64,000 nucleotides of DNA, taken from positions 133,293 through 197,292 of the forward strand of contig SZWC01002418.1 of the NCBI GenBank assembly GCA_023375785.1, given 5' to 3'. The notes beneath the pieces are model-generated. The model saw nothing but the letters and a program-made list of their open reading frames with translations, did no database searches and was not told where the DNA came from. A program made the translations under genes and the position numbers. Positions 24,101-34,766 of the stretch are shown here, one piece after another; the stretch's first letter is position 1; each line of letters starts with the position of its first letter. The stretch comes from Penium margaritaceum. Taxonomy: Eukaryota > Streptophyta > Zygnematophyceae > Desmidiales > Peniaceae.

Positions 24101-27100
24101 TAAATTTGGAGCAAGTCCAAGAAAGGTGGAGCAGGCCAGAGAACAGTGGAACAAGTAAGGAAAAGATGGAGCAAGCCACATGGTGGAGCACACCAGAGAA
24201 TGGTGGAGCAAGCCAGGGAATGGTGGTGCAAGCCAGAGAGAGGTAGAGCAAGTCAAGGAAAGGTGGAGCAAGCCAGGGAATGGTGGAGCAAACCAGAGGA
24301 AGGTCGAGCAAGCCAGGAAAATGAGGAGCTTTCCAGAGAAAGGTGGAGCAAGCCACAGAAAGGTAATGCAAGCCAGGGAAAGCTGGAACAAGATAGAGAA
24401 AGATGGAGCAAGCCAGAAAAAGGTGGAGGAAGCCAGAGAAAGGTGGAGCAAGCCAGCGAAAGATGGAGCAAGCTATGGAAAGGTGGAGAAAGCCAGGGAA
24501 GGGTGGTGCAAGCCAGGGAAGGGTGGTGCAAGCCAGAGAAAGGTGGAGCAAGTCTCTGAGGACGGTGGAGCAAGCCAGAGAAAGGTGAAGCAAGCCAGAG
24601 GAAGCTCGAGCAAGCCAGATAAAGATGGAGCAAGCTAGGAAAACATGGATCAAGCTAGAGAAAGTTGGAGCAAGCGAGGAGAAAGGTGCAACAAGCTAGA
24701 TCAAGGTGGAGCAATTCAGAGAACGCTGAAGCAAGTGAGAGAAATGTGGACCAAGGAAGAGAAAAGTGGAGCAAGCCAGAGAAAGGTGGAGCAAGCCAGA
24801 GAAAGGTGGCGCAAACCAGAGAAAGGTGGAGCAAGCCAGGGAGAGGTGGAGCAAGCCAGATAAAGGTGGAGCACGCCAGAGAATGGTGGAGCAAGCCAGA
24901 GAAAGGTGGAGCAAACCAGAGAAAGGTGGAGCAAGCCAGGGAGAGGTGGAGCAAGCCAGATAAAGGTGGAGCACGCCAAAGAATGGTGGAGCAATCCAGG
25001 GAACAGTGGAACAAGCCATAGAAATGTGGAGTAAGCCACGAAAAGGTGGAGCAAGCCAGAGAAAGGTGGAGCAAGCCAGACATAGTTGGAGTAAGCCAGG
25101 GAAAGGTAGAGCAAGCCGGAAAATTGTGGAGCAAGCCCGAGAACGGTGATGCAAGCCAGAGAAAGGTGTAGCAAGCCAGAGAACGGTGGAGTAAGCCAAA
25201 GAAAGTTGGAGCAAGCCAGAGAAAAGTGGAGCAAGCCAGGGAAAAGTGGAGTAAGGAAGCGAAAGGTGGAGCAAGCCTGAGAAAGGTGGAGCAAGCCAGA
25301 GAATGACGGAGCAAGCGAGAGGCAGGTGGAGCAAGCCAGAGAAAGGTGGAGCAAGCCAGAGAATAGTGGAGCAAGCCAGAGAACAGTGGAGCAAGCCAGA
25401 GAATGGTGAAGCAAGCCAAAGAAGCGTAGATCAAACCAGAGAAAGATGGAGGAAGCCAGAGAAAGGTGGAGCAATCCAGAGAAAGGTTGAGCAATTTAGA
25501 GAAAGGTGGAGCAATCCAGAGAATGGTGGAACAACCTAGAGAACGGTGGAGCAAGCCAGAGAAAGGTGGAGCAAGCCAAAGAACGGTGGAGCAAGTCAGA
25601 GAAAGGTTGAGCAAAACAGTGAAAGGTGGAACAAGCCATAGAAACGGGGAGCAATCCAGGGAAAAGTGGAGCAAGCCTGAGAAAGGTGGAGCAAGCCAGA
25701 GAAAGGTGAAGCAAGCCAAAGAAAGGTGGACCAAGATGTAGAAAGGTGGAGCAAGCCAGGGAACGGATGAGAAAGACAGAGAAAGGTGGAGCAAGCCAGA
25801 AACATTGGAGCAAGCCAGGGAAAGGTGCAGCAAGGCAAAGAAAGATGGAGCAAGCCAGGGAAAGGTGGAGCAGGCCAGAGAAAGGTTGAGCAAGCTAGAG
25901 AAAGGTGGAGTAAGCCATGGAAAGGTGAAGCAAGCCAGAGAAAATTGAAGCAGGCCAGAGAACGGTGGAGCAAGCCAGAGAAGAGTGGAGCATGCAAGAG
26001 AATGGTGGGGCAAGCCAGAGAAAGGTGGAGCAAGCCAGATCAAGGTGGAGCAAGCCAGAGAAAGGCGGAGCAAGCCAGAGAAAGGTGGACAAACACAAAG
26101 AAAGGTGGAGCAAGTCCGAGAACGGTAAAGAAATCCAGAGAAAGTTAAAGCAAGCCAGAGAAAGGTGGAGAAAGCCAAAGAAAGGTGGAGCAAACCAGAG
26201 AAAGGTGGAGTAAGCCAGAGAAAGATGGAGCAAGCCATGGAAAGGTGAAGCAAGCCAGAGAATGGTGGAACAAGTCAGAGAAAGACAATCAACCCACGGA
26301 AAGGTGGAGCAAGCTAGAAAAAGGTGGAGCAGGCCAGAGAAAGGTGGAACAACCCAGGGAAAGGTGGAGCAAGCCTGGAAAGGTGGAGCAAGCCAGAGAA
26401 CGATGGAGCAAGCCAGAAAAGGGTGGTGCAAGCCAGAGAAAGGTGGAACAAGTAGGAGAAAGGCGGAGAAAGCCAGAGAGCGGTGGAGCAGGCCAGAGAA
26501 AGGTGGAGCAAGCCAAAGAAAGGTGGAGCAAGCCAGGAAAATGTGGAGAAAGCCAGAAAAAGGTGGGAAAATCTTGAGAAAGGTGGAGCAAACCAGAGAA
26601 AGGTGGAGCAAGCAAGAGAAAGGCGGAGCAAGCCAGGGAAAGGTGAAGCAAGCCAGAGAAAGGTCGTGCAAGCCAAAGAACTGTGGAGCAAGCTAGAAAA
26701 AGGTGGAGCAAGCCAAACAATGTTGTTGTTAGCCCGGCAAAGGTGGACGAAGCCAGTGAAATGTGGAGCAAGCCAGGGAAAGGTATAGCAGGCCAGAGAA
26801 AGGTGGAGGAAGTGAGAGAAAGGTGGAGCAAGCCAGGGAACGGTGGAGCAAGTCCGAGAAAAGTGAAGCAGGCCAAAGAACGGTGGAGCAAGCCAGGAAA
26901 GGCTGGAGCAAGCCACATGGTGGAGCATGCAAGAGAATGGTGGAGCAAGCCAGGGACTGGTGGAGCAAGCTGGAGAGAGGTATAGCAATTCAGGGAAAGA
27001 AGGAGCAAGCCAGGGAATGCTAGAGCCAACCAGAGGAAGGTGGAGCAAGCCACAAAAATGAGAAGCACGCCAGAGAAAGGTGGAGAAAGCCACAGAAATG

Positions 27101-30100
27101 TGGAGCAAGCCTGGGAAAGGTGGAACAAGCTAGAGAAAGATGGAGCAAGACAGATAAAGGTGGAGCAAGCCAGAGAAATGTGGAGCAAGCCAAAGGAAGG
27201 TGGAGAAAGCCAGATAAAGGTGGAGCATGCCAGAGAATGGTGGAGCAAGCAAGGGAACGGTGGAGAAAGTCATGCAAATGTGGAGCAAGCCAGGGAAAGG
27301 TGGAGCAAGCCATAGAAAGGTGGAGCAAGCCAGGGAGGGGTGGTTCAAGCGAGAGAAAGGTTGAGCAAGTCTGAGAACGGTGGAGCAAGCCAGGGAAAGG
27401 TGGAGAAAACCACGGAAAGCTGGAGCAATCCAGATAAAGATGGAGCAAGCTATAGAAAGGTGGAGCAAGCTAGGAAATTATGGATCAAGCCAGAGAAAGG
27501 TGGAGCAAGCCAGGGAAAGGTGGATCAAGCTAGAAAAAGGTGGGGCAAGCCAGAGAAAGGTGGAGCAAGCCAGATCAAGGTGGAGCAAGCCAGAGAAGGC
27601 TGGAGCAAGCGAGAGAAATATGGACCAAGTTAGAGAACGGTGGAGCAAGCTAGAGAAAGGTGGAGCAAGCCAGAGAAAGCCGGAGCGAGCCAAAGAAATG
27701 TGGATCACGCTAGGGAAAGGTGGAGCAAGCCAGATAAAGGTGCAGCATGCCAAAGAATGATGGAGCAATCCAGAGAACGGTGGAGCAAGCCATAGAAAGA
27801 TGGAGTAAGCCAGGGAAAGGTGGAGCTATCCAGGGAACAGTGGAGCAAGCCATAGAAAGATGGAGTAAGCCAGGGAAAAGCACAGCAAGCCAGAGAAAGG
27901 TGGAGCAAGCCAGAGAACGATGGAGCAAGCCAGGGAAAGGTGGAGCAAGCCAGACAAGTGTGGAGCAAGTCTGAGAACGGTGGAGCAAGCCAGAGAAAGG
28001 TGGAGCAAACCAAAGAAAGGTGGAGCAAGCCAGAGAAAGGTGGAGCAAGCGAAGGAAAGGTGGAGCAAGCCAGGCAAAGGTGGAGCAAGCCAGAGAAAGG
28101 TGGAGCAAGCGAAGGAAAGGTGGAGCAAGCCAGGCAAAGGTGGAGCAAGCCAGAGAAAGGTGGAGCAAGCGAAGGAAAGGTGGAGCAAGCCAGGCAAAGG
28201 TGGAGCAAGCCAGAGAAAGGTGGAGCAAGCGAAGGAAAGGTGGAGCAAGCCAGGCAAAGGTGGAGCAAGCCAGAGAAAGGTGGAGCAAGCCAAGGAGAGG
28301 TGGAGCAAGCCAGAGAAAGGTGGAGCAAGCCAGAGAACGATGGAGCAAGCCAGGGAAAGGTGGAGCAAGCCAGACAAGTGTGGAGCAAGTCTGAGAACGG
28401 TGGAGCAAGCCAGAGAAAGGTGGAGCAAACCAAAGAAAGGTGGAGCAAACCAGAGAAAGGTGGTGCAAGCCAGAGAAAGGTGGAGCAAGCTAAGGAGAGG
28501 TGGAGTTAGCCAGAGAAAGGTGGAGCAAGCGAAGGAAAGGTGGAGCAAGCCAGGCAATGGTGGAGCAAGCTTGAGAAAGGTGGATCAAACCAGGGAGATG
28601 TGGAGCGCACTAGAGAATGGTGAAGAAGGCCAGAGGAAGGTGGAGCAATCCAGGAGAAGGTGGAGCAAGCCAGAGAAAGATGGAGTAAGCCAGAGAACGC
28701 TGGAGCAAGCCAGAGAAAAGTGGAACAAGCCTGACAAATGGTCCAGCAAGCCAGAGAAAGTTTTAACAATCCAGAGAAATATGGAGCAAGGCAGAGAAAG
28801 GTGGAGCAAGCCAGAGAACGGTGGAGCAAGCCAGAGAAAGGTGGAGCAAGCCAGAGAAAGATGGAGCAAGCCAGGAAAAAGTGGAGTAAATGACAGAAAG
28901 GTGGAGCAAGCCATAGAACGGTGGAGCAAGCCAGAAAAAGGTGGAGCAAGCCAGTGAAAGGTAGAGCAAGCCAGAGAAATGCGGACCAAGCCAGAGAAAG
29001 GAGGAGCAATCCAGAGACAGGTGGAGCAAGCCAAAGAAAGGTGGAGCAAGCCAGAGAAAGGTGGAGCAATCCGCGGAGAGGAGGAGCAAGCTAGAGCAAA
29101 GTGGAGCAAGCCAGGGAACGGTGGAGAAAGCCAGAGAAAGATGGAGCAAGCTAGGAAACGTCGGAGCAAGCTAGGGAAAGGTTGAGCAAGCCGAAGAAAG
29201 ATGGAGCAAGCCAGGAAAAGGTGGAGCAGGCCAGAGAAAGGTTGAGCAAGCTAGAAAAAGGTTGAGCAAGCCAGGGAAAGGTGGAGCAAGCCAGAGAAAA
29301 GTGGAGCAGGCCAGAGAACGGTGGAGCAAGCCAGAGAAAAGTGGAGCAAGCCAGAGAACGGTAGAGCAAATAAGAGAAAGGTGGAGCAAGCCAGATAAAG
29401 GTGGATCAAGCCAGAAGAAGGTTGAGCAAGCCATAGAAAGTTCGAGAAAGACAGAGAAAGGTGGAGCAATCCAGTCTACAGTTGATTAAGCCAGAGAAAT
29501 ATTGAGCAAGCCAGAGAAAGATTGAGCAAGCAAGACAAAGGTGGAGAAAACCAGAGAAAGGTGGAGCAAGCCAGAGAAAGGTTGAGCAAGCTAGGGAAAG
29601 GTGTAGTAAGCCAGAGAAAGATGGAGCGAGCCATAGAAAGGTAGAGCAAGCCAGAGAAAGGTGGAGCAAGCCAGAGAAAGGTGGATCAAGACATGGAAAG
29701 GTGGAGCAAGCTAGAGAAAGGTGGAGGAGGCAAGAGAAAGGTGGAACAATCCAGGGAAAGGTGGAGCAAGCCTGGAAAGGTGAAGCGAGCCAAAGAATGT
29801 TGGAGTAAGCCAGAGACAGGTGGAGCAAGGCAGAGAAAGGTGGAGCAAGCCAGAGAAAGGTGGATCAAGACATGGAAAGGTGGAGCAAGCTAGAGAAAGG
29901 TGGAGGAGGCAAGAGAAAGGTGGAACAATCCAGGGAAAGGTGGAGCAAGCCTGGAAAGGTGAAGCGAGCCAAAGAATGTTGGAGTAAGCCAGAGACAGGT
30001 GGAGCAAGGCAGAGAATGGTGGAGCAAGCCAGAGAAGGGTGGAGCAAGCCCGAGAAAGGTGGATCAAGCAAGAGAAAGGTAAAGCAAGCCAGAGAACGGT

Positions 30101-30195
30101 GGAGCAAGCCAGAGAAAGGTGGAGCATGCCAAAGAAACGTGGAGCAAGCCAGGGAAATGTGGAGAAAGCCATACAAATGTGGAGAAATCCACAGA
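18173..30195 (+). repeat. 20-bp satellite array, block 5 (plus orientation), duplicate of block 2-3
   Basis: About 600 monomers. From about 19220 the order of rare variants follows block 2-3 (1340-12926). The 3-kb landmark (GGTGGAACAACCCAGG or close) recurs near 20813, 23569, 26345 and 29743, and the CCACATGGTGGAGCACGC landmark near 21385, 24175 and 26912, giving four higher-order units as in the first block. Local duplications include 100 bp (18281-18460), 320 bp (about 18700-19060), 120 bp (20261-20505), 120 bp (24781-24970) and 179 bp (29655-30013). The array runs into element C2 at the same kind of border as block 3 into C1. Confidence 0.95.
27894..28440 (+). repeat. 60-bp higher-order repeat and 420-bp duplication in satellite
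   Basis: Four successive 60-bp units (28021-28260), each three monomers, are identical, and a partial fifth follows. They are framed by a 127-base stretch at 27894-28020 that is repeated without change at 28314-28440. This indicates recent local unequal exchange. Confidence 0.92.
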
Positions 30196-30290
30196 AAGGC
30201 AATGAAGTTGAGAGGATCAATTGTTCGCGCGATGTAGTTGAAGAAGATTGCTTGTTACTCCTTGGGAGGAAACTTTTCCAGGGGGACATC

Positions 30291-30376
30291 AACTCCAGGC
30301 ATGATGAAGGTTGAAGATGCTCCTGCCCGAGAGTACTAGGATGACTGTAAATTTTCAGTTTGATAGTGTTGAGTGC
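30291..30376. other. 86-bp segment present in C2 and absent in C1
   Basis: C1 reads GACATC then AAGAGGGACAG near 13010-13025, while C2 has 86 extra bases between the same two flanks. It is either an insertion in C2 or a loss from C1. No terminal repeats large enough to name an element are visible. Confidence 0.8.
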
Positions 30377-32054
30377 AAGAGGGACAGAATGTTGGGTTAA
30401 AGCAAGGGCAATAACCAATGCACCGTGAGAAGTGTGTTTCCATCATGGGTGCAAGCTGCTTCAAACACTGATAGCTAGCTTGTGCAGGTCCGTGTGTTGG
30501 TGGCAGATGTGGAGGAAGCTGATGAGGGATTTAGAAGCTGTTGATGAAATGTGGGCGCAGGGGCAAGCTGCGTGCGCTGCGGAAGTTTTGGCATGGGCGC
30601 AAGTTGTCACGAGGAGGGTGATGCGAAGCGGGGGGATCCGTGTGCCGAGTAGATGGCCATGACAGAAGAATGGCGGATGGAAGAGTGGGCACATGGGCAA
30701 AACCACGTGCGCTTTTTTTGTGTTAGAAGAGAACAATACGACAAGAAAAACACAAGAGCCAACACGTCGCAATAAATCTACTGCCGGCGTGGATACAAGC
30801 TGTTGTAAAGCGGGAAGCTAGCTCCTGTAGATCCTTGTGCTGGTGACAGATGCTGATGATTTCTGATGATTGGCACATGATGATAGCGATTGATGCGGAC
30901 TGGACAAAGGGTCGAACCACCTGCAATGTGAAAGTTTTGGCGTGGACACAGGTCATCGCAAGAATGGCGATGCAACCGGGCGGGTCCTTGTACCAAGCAG
31001 AAGATGATGATGATGATGGAAGTGGCTGATGGATGAAGATGAAGATGATGAAGGAGCTGATGAAGATGAAGAGTAGCTGAAGACAAATATGCTGAAGCAG
31101 ATGAGGCTGATGGAAGACGAGGATGCTCAAGTAGAGCACTTGAAAAGGAGGAGGAGGCGGCAGAAGGCTGATGCAGTAGTCATGTCATTTGATGTCAGGA
31201 GAGTAACGGCTTGTGTCCACAGTTGGCTCAAGACCAACATGCAGGAAGACTGGTGGTGTCCAATATCCTGACACCAGGAGGGATTTCTACTGAAGCAGGA
31301 GTAGTTCAAGAGAAAGTAGAGACGTTTCACTGATTTCGGGAGAGTGACGTCTTGTTACCCAGTTGGCTCGAGACGGTGAGCAGGAAGACTGGTGGTGTCG
31401 GATGTCTTGACACTAAACAATACTCTGCTCCCACTCCCAACGAGAGGAGACAGTATGAGAAAGCGCCTCAAGAAGATGTTGAAGGGCGACAAAGAGGATG
31501 ACAATTGATAACAAAGATAATGCTGATGATGTCGATGAAGCAGGTTGCGGTGAATGCAGCAGATGGAGGATGATGGAATGGAGTAGACAATGCGGGAGAA
31601 GGAGGCGGAGGCGGAGATATAACCATTTCACTTCGATTATTGGCAGTGTTAGGAGGAAAGAGGAAGAGGAAGCGTAGTATATACAGAGATAATGGTGAGT
31701 GGGAATGCGGCAGGCAGACAGAAGAGTAAGGAGGAGCTGCGGGAAGCTTCCATGAAGATGGCGACAGAAGGCGGCTCCAAAGCCACTTGTGGCTGTTGTC
31801 GACACAGAGTCACCGGACGTTTGTCACGGGCGTGACATTGGGCACAAGGCTTGAACCAGATAACGAGAAGTCACTGCAGCTTGAGAAGCAGCGATCGAAG
31901 CAGTGCTACTGACGTCAACTGCTGTTGAATCTGGAAGGTGCAGAGTACTGGGTGCGGCAGATGTTGGCGAGACCGCATACAGTGGCGATGAAAGCGCGGA
32001 GGCCATGATGTGGTCAGGAGGAATAAGGAAATTTCACCTGATGTTGTAATACCA

Positions 32055-32680
32055 TGTCAGAAGAATGGAGAGGGCTGGCGGAGCAGAAGTAAGCAGAAGC
32101 AATAAGACATGCATGGGCAAGTTAGACGGATGACGGCAGCAAGGAGACGCGAGACGTCGCAGGGAGTTAGTCGAAGGAGCTCGAAGTGCAATGACGTACA
32201 GAATAGAGTTGTGAGGTAGACAGGTAGCCAGCAAGAGAAATTTGAGGTATAGCGAGAGTGATGGGCTGATGAGTGCTGAGCGAATGAATGAGAGTGACGG
32301 AGCGAAGAGTCATGAGCTGAGAGTGGATGGCAAGAGAAGACTGAGCGATGAGCAAGCAGAGCGAAGACACGACGGCAAAGCCACGGAACCAAAGGCAAGC
32401 AGGATGGAAAGAACTATTCAGGGTTGATGAGGAGGGAATGAACATCCTCCGTTTATACTAACACAATACGACAAAAGAGGAGGGGTAATTGCTTCTATGC
32501 TAGCCGGACGCATCAGCGACGTGTGTGCACTTTATTAGGAAGCGGCTGGGATCTAGTGCAACGATCATGCACAGAAGAGCCGTTTCTGCTTAGGATTCTT
32601 GAAGGAGGTGGCGAGACCTTGTTCTATCCAGGGGATGGAGAGCCACCTTGCAGAAGTCGCCTATTTCAGATAGTTTTTAC
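32055..32680 (-). mobile_element. LTR of element C2
   Basis: On the minus strand it ends CCATTCTTCTGACA. It contains the B-like stretches CGTCCGGCTAGC and GAGGATGTTCATTCCCTC in the same order as the family B LTRs. The outer (5') border near 32680 is approximate, because no clear TG terminus is seen before the 190-bp repeats begin. Confidence 0.65.
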
Positions 32681-33928
32681 CTGTGACCATTTGTGACTCG
32701 TATCATGGGCTGTCAACGTTGACCACACATAGTGAAACTCTTTGGTCACAATAAGTGACGTATGCCTAGTTCGGTTGGCCATTGTGCATGGTATCCACAC
32801 CGTGCCACTACATATTGAAGTTCTTTGTACTTGCTAGTTGATACGTAGTATTCCCAGACTATTGTTTTCCCCTCTGACCATTTGTGACTCGTATTATGAG
32901 TTGTCAACGTTGACCGCACAAAGTGGAATTATTTGGTCATGGCCAGTGACATACGCCTGCTTTGAATGGTCATTGTGCATGGTAACTAAACTGTGCAACT
33001 ACTCATTAAACATCTTTGTACTTGCTAGACAATACCTAGTGTTCACAAACCATTGTTTCCCCATCTTACGAATTGTGTCTTGTATTATGAGTTATCAACA
33101 TTGACCCATCATAGTGAAATCCAAGGATCAAGGTCAGTGACACGTGCCTACTTTGGTTGGTCATTGTGCATGGTAGCCACACCGTGCCACTTCTTACTGA
33201 AGGTCTTTGTACTAGCTAGTCAATCACAAGTATTCAGAAACCATTGTTTCTTCCACTGACCATTTGTGACTCATATTATGAGTTGTCAACGTTGACCACA
33301 CATAGTGAATTCTTTGGTCATAGTCAGTGATGTATACCCACCTTGGTTGGTCATTGTGCATGGTAGCCACACCGTGCCACTTCTTACTGAAGGTCTTTGT
33401 ACTAGCTAGTCAATCACAAGTATTCAGAAACCATTGTTTCTTCCACTGACCATTTGTGACTCATATTATGAGTTGTCAACGTTGACCACACATAGTGAAT
33501 TCTTTGGTCATAGTCAGTGATGTATGCCCACCTTGGTTGGTCATTGTGCATGGTGGCCACACCGTGCCAGTATGTATTGAAAGTCTTTGTACTTGTTCGT
33601 TGATAACTAGTATTATCAACCCATTATTTCTCCCTGTGACCATTTGTGGCTCATGTTATGAGTTGTCACATTGGCCACCCATAGTGAAATCCTTTGGTCA
33701 CAGTCAGTGACATATGCCTGCTTTAGTTGGTCATTGTTTATGGTAGCCACACCGTGCCACTACTTATTGAATGTCTTTGTACTTGCTAGCCAAGAACAAT
33801 TTTTCCCAAGCCATTGTCTCCCCTTCTGACCATCTATGACTCATGTTATGAGTTGTCAACATTGACCACTCACATATATAAGTTGTCATGACAAGTGACA
33901 TATGCCTACTTTGGTTGGTCATTGTGTG
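32681..33928. repeat. Separate tandem repeat with ~190-bp unit (about 6.6 copies)
   Basis: The motif GACCATTTGTGACTC or a close form starts at about 32684, 32876, 33258, 33448, 33638 and 33828, with a more altered copy near 33064, so spacing is 188-196 bp. Each unit also carries GTTGACCACACATAGTGAA-like and CCACACCGTGCCAC motifs. The 33256-33540 stretch holds two nearly identical neighbours. The repeat is unrelated to the 20-bp satellite and appears only here, between C2 and the C3 scrap. The short open frames in it are incidental. Confidence 0.93.
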
Positions 33929-34154
33929 TCAGAAGAATCCAGAAAGGAAGACAGCAACGACAGCAGAGGAAAGAATCAATGAGACATATGGAGCCACGGC
34001 ACAAAGATGACGGCAGCAAATAGATGTGAGACATCGCAAGGAGTTAGTCGCAGGAGCTTGGAGCAAACTGATGTGCCGAATAGAGTAGCAAGGTAGACAG
34101 GTGGCCAGTGAGAGAAAGTGGAGAAAGAGCTAGAGTGATGGGCTGATGAGTACT
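33929..34154 (-). mobile_element. C3: LTR scrap of the C family joining 190-bp repeats to 20-bp satellite
   Basis: Read on the minus strand it ends in TTCTTCTGACA and matches the last 230 or so bases of the C1 and C2 LTRs (GGTGGCC, GGAGTTAGTCG and GGGCTGATGAGT motifs in the same order). On its low side it abuts the 190-bp array with no primer site. On its high side it turns into satellite at TACTGAGCAAGCC. It is a truncated remnant. Confidence 0.75.
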
Positions 34155-34765
34155 GAGCAAGCCAAAGAATGGTGGAGCAAGCCAGGGAAAGGTGGAGCAA
34201 GCCAGGGAAAGGTGGAGCAAGTCGGAGAACGGTGGAGCAAGCTAGAGAAAGGTGGAGCAAGCAATCGAAGGCTGGAGCACGCCAGAGAAAGGTGGAGCAA
34301 ACCACAGAAAGGTGGAGCAAGCCCGAGAAAGCTGGAGCAAGCCAGGGAAAGATGGAGCAAGGCAGATAAAGGTGAAGCAAGCCAGAAAAACGTGGAGGAA
34401 GCAAGAGAATGGTGGAGCAAACCAGAGAACGGTGGAGGAAGCAAAAGAACGGGAGAGCAAGCCAGATAACAATAGAGCAAGCCAGAGAAAGGTGAAGCAA
34501 GCCAGAGAAAGGTGGAGCAAGCCAAAGAAGGGTGGACCAAGCCAGAGAAATGTGGAGCAAGCCAGAGAAAGGTGGAACAAGCTAGAGAAATGTGGAGCAA
34601 TCCAGAGAACTTTGGAGCATGCCAGAGAAAGGTGGAGCAAGCAAGGGAAAAGTGGAGAAAGAAAGATGAAGGTGGATCAAGCCAGAGAAAGGTGGAACAA
34701 GCCAGAGAAAGTTGGAGCAAGCCACACAACGGTGGAGCAAGCCAGAGAACCATGGAACAAGCAAG
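34155..34765 (+). repeat. 20-bp satellite array, block 6 (plus orientation)
   Basis: About 30 monomers of the standard unit begin inside the C3 LTR sequence at GAGCAAGCC and run to an undetermined base at 34766. Confidence 0.93.
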
Positions 34766-34766
34766 N
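34766..34766. other. Undetermined base (assembly join) at satellite orientation switch
   Basis: A single N separates plus-orientation from minus-orientation satellite. Unlike the 18167 switch, the two sides show no mirror register of variant monomers. It is best read as a scaffold join of unknown true distance. Confidence 0.85.

Larger units (their letters stand above)
30196..32680 (-). mobile_element. Element C2: minus-strand LTR element fragment, paralogue of C1
   Basis: The internal region (30196-32054) and LTR (32055 to about 32680) align with C1 along their length, including flanking satellite variants, so C1 and C2 were copied as part of the larger duplication. C2 keeps the upstream part of the LTR that C1 lacks, and it holds an 86-base segment (30291-30376) absent from C1. 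No retroelement protein domain is recognisable. Module-like repeats shared with B and D are present. It is a broken, leader-like relic of uncertain age, probably older than the duplication. Confidence 0.75.

Noticed and set aside
32838-33710. Short plus-strand open frames with repeated peptides (AYFGWSLCMV-like)
   Set aside because: They follow the 190-bp tandem repeat. Similarity between them reflects the DNA repeat, and they are interrupted at each unit.
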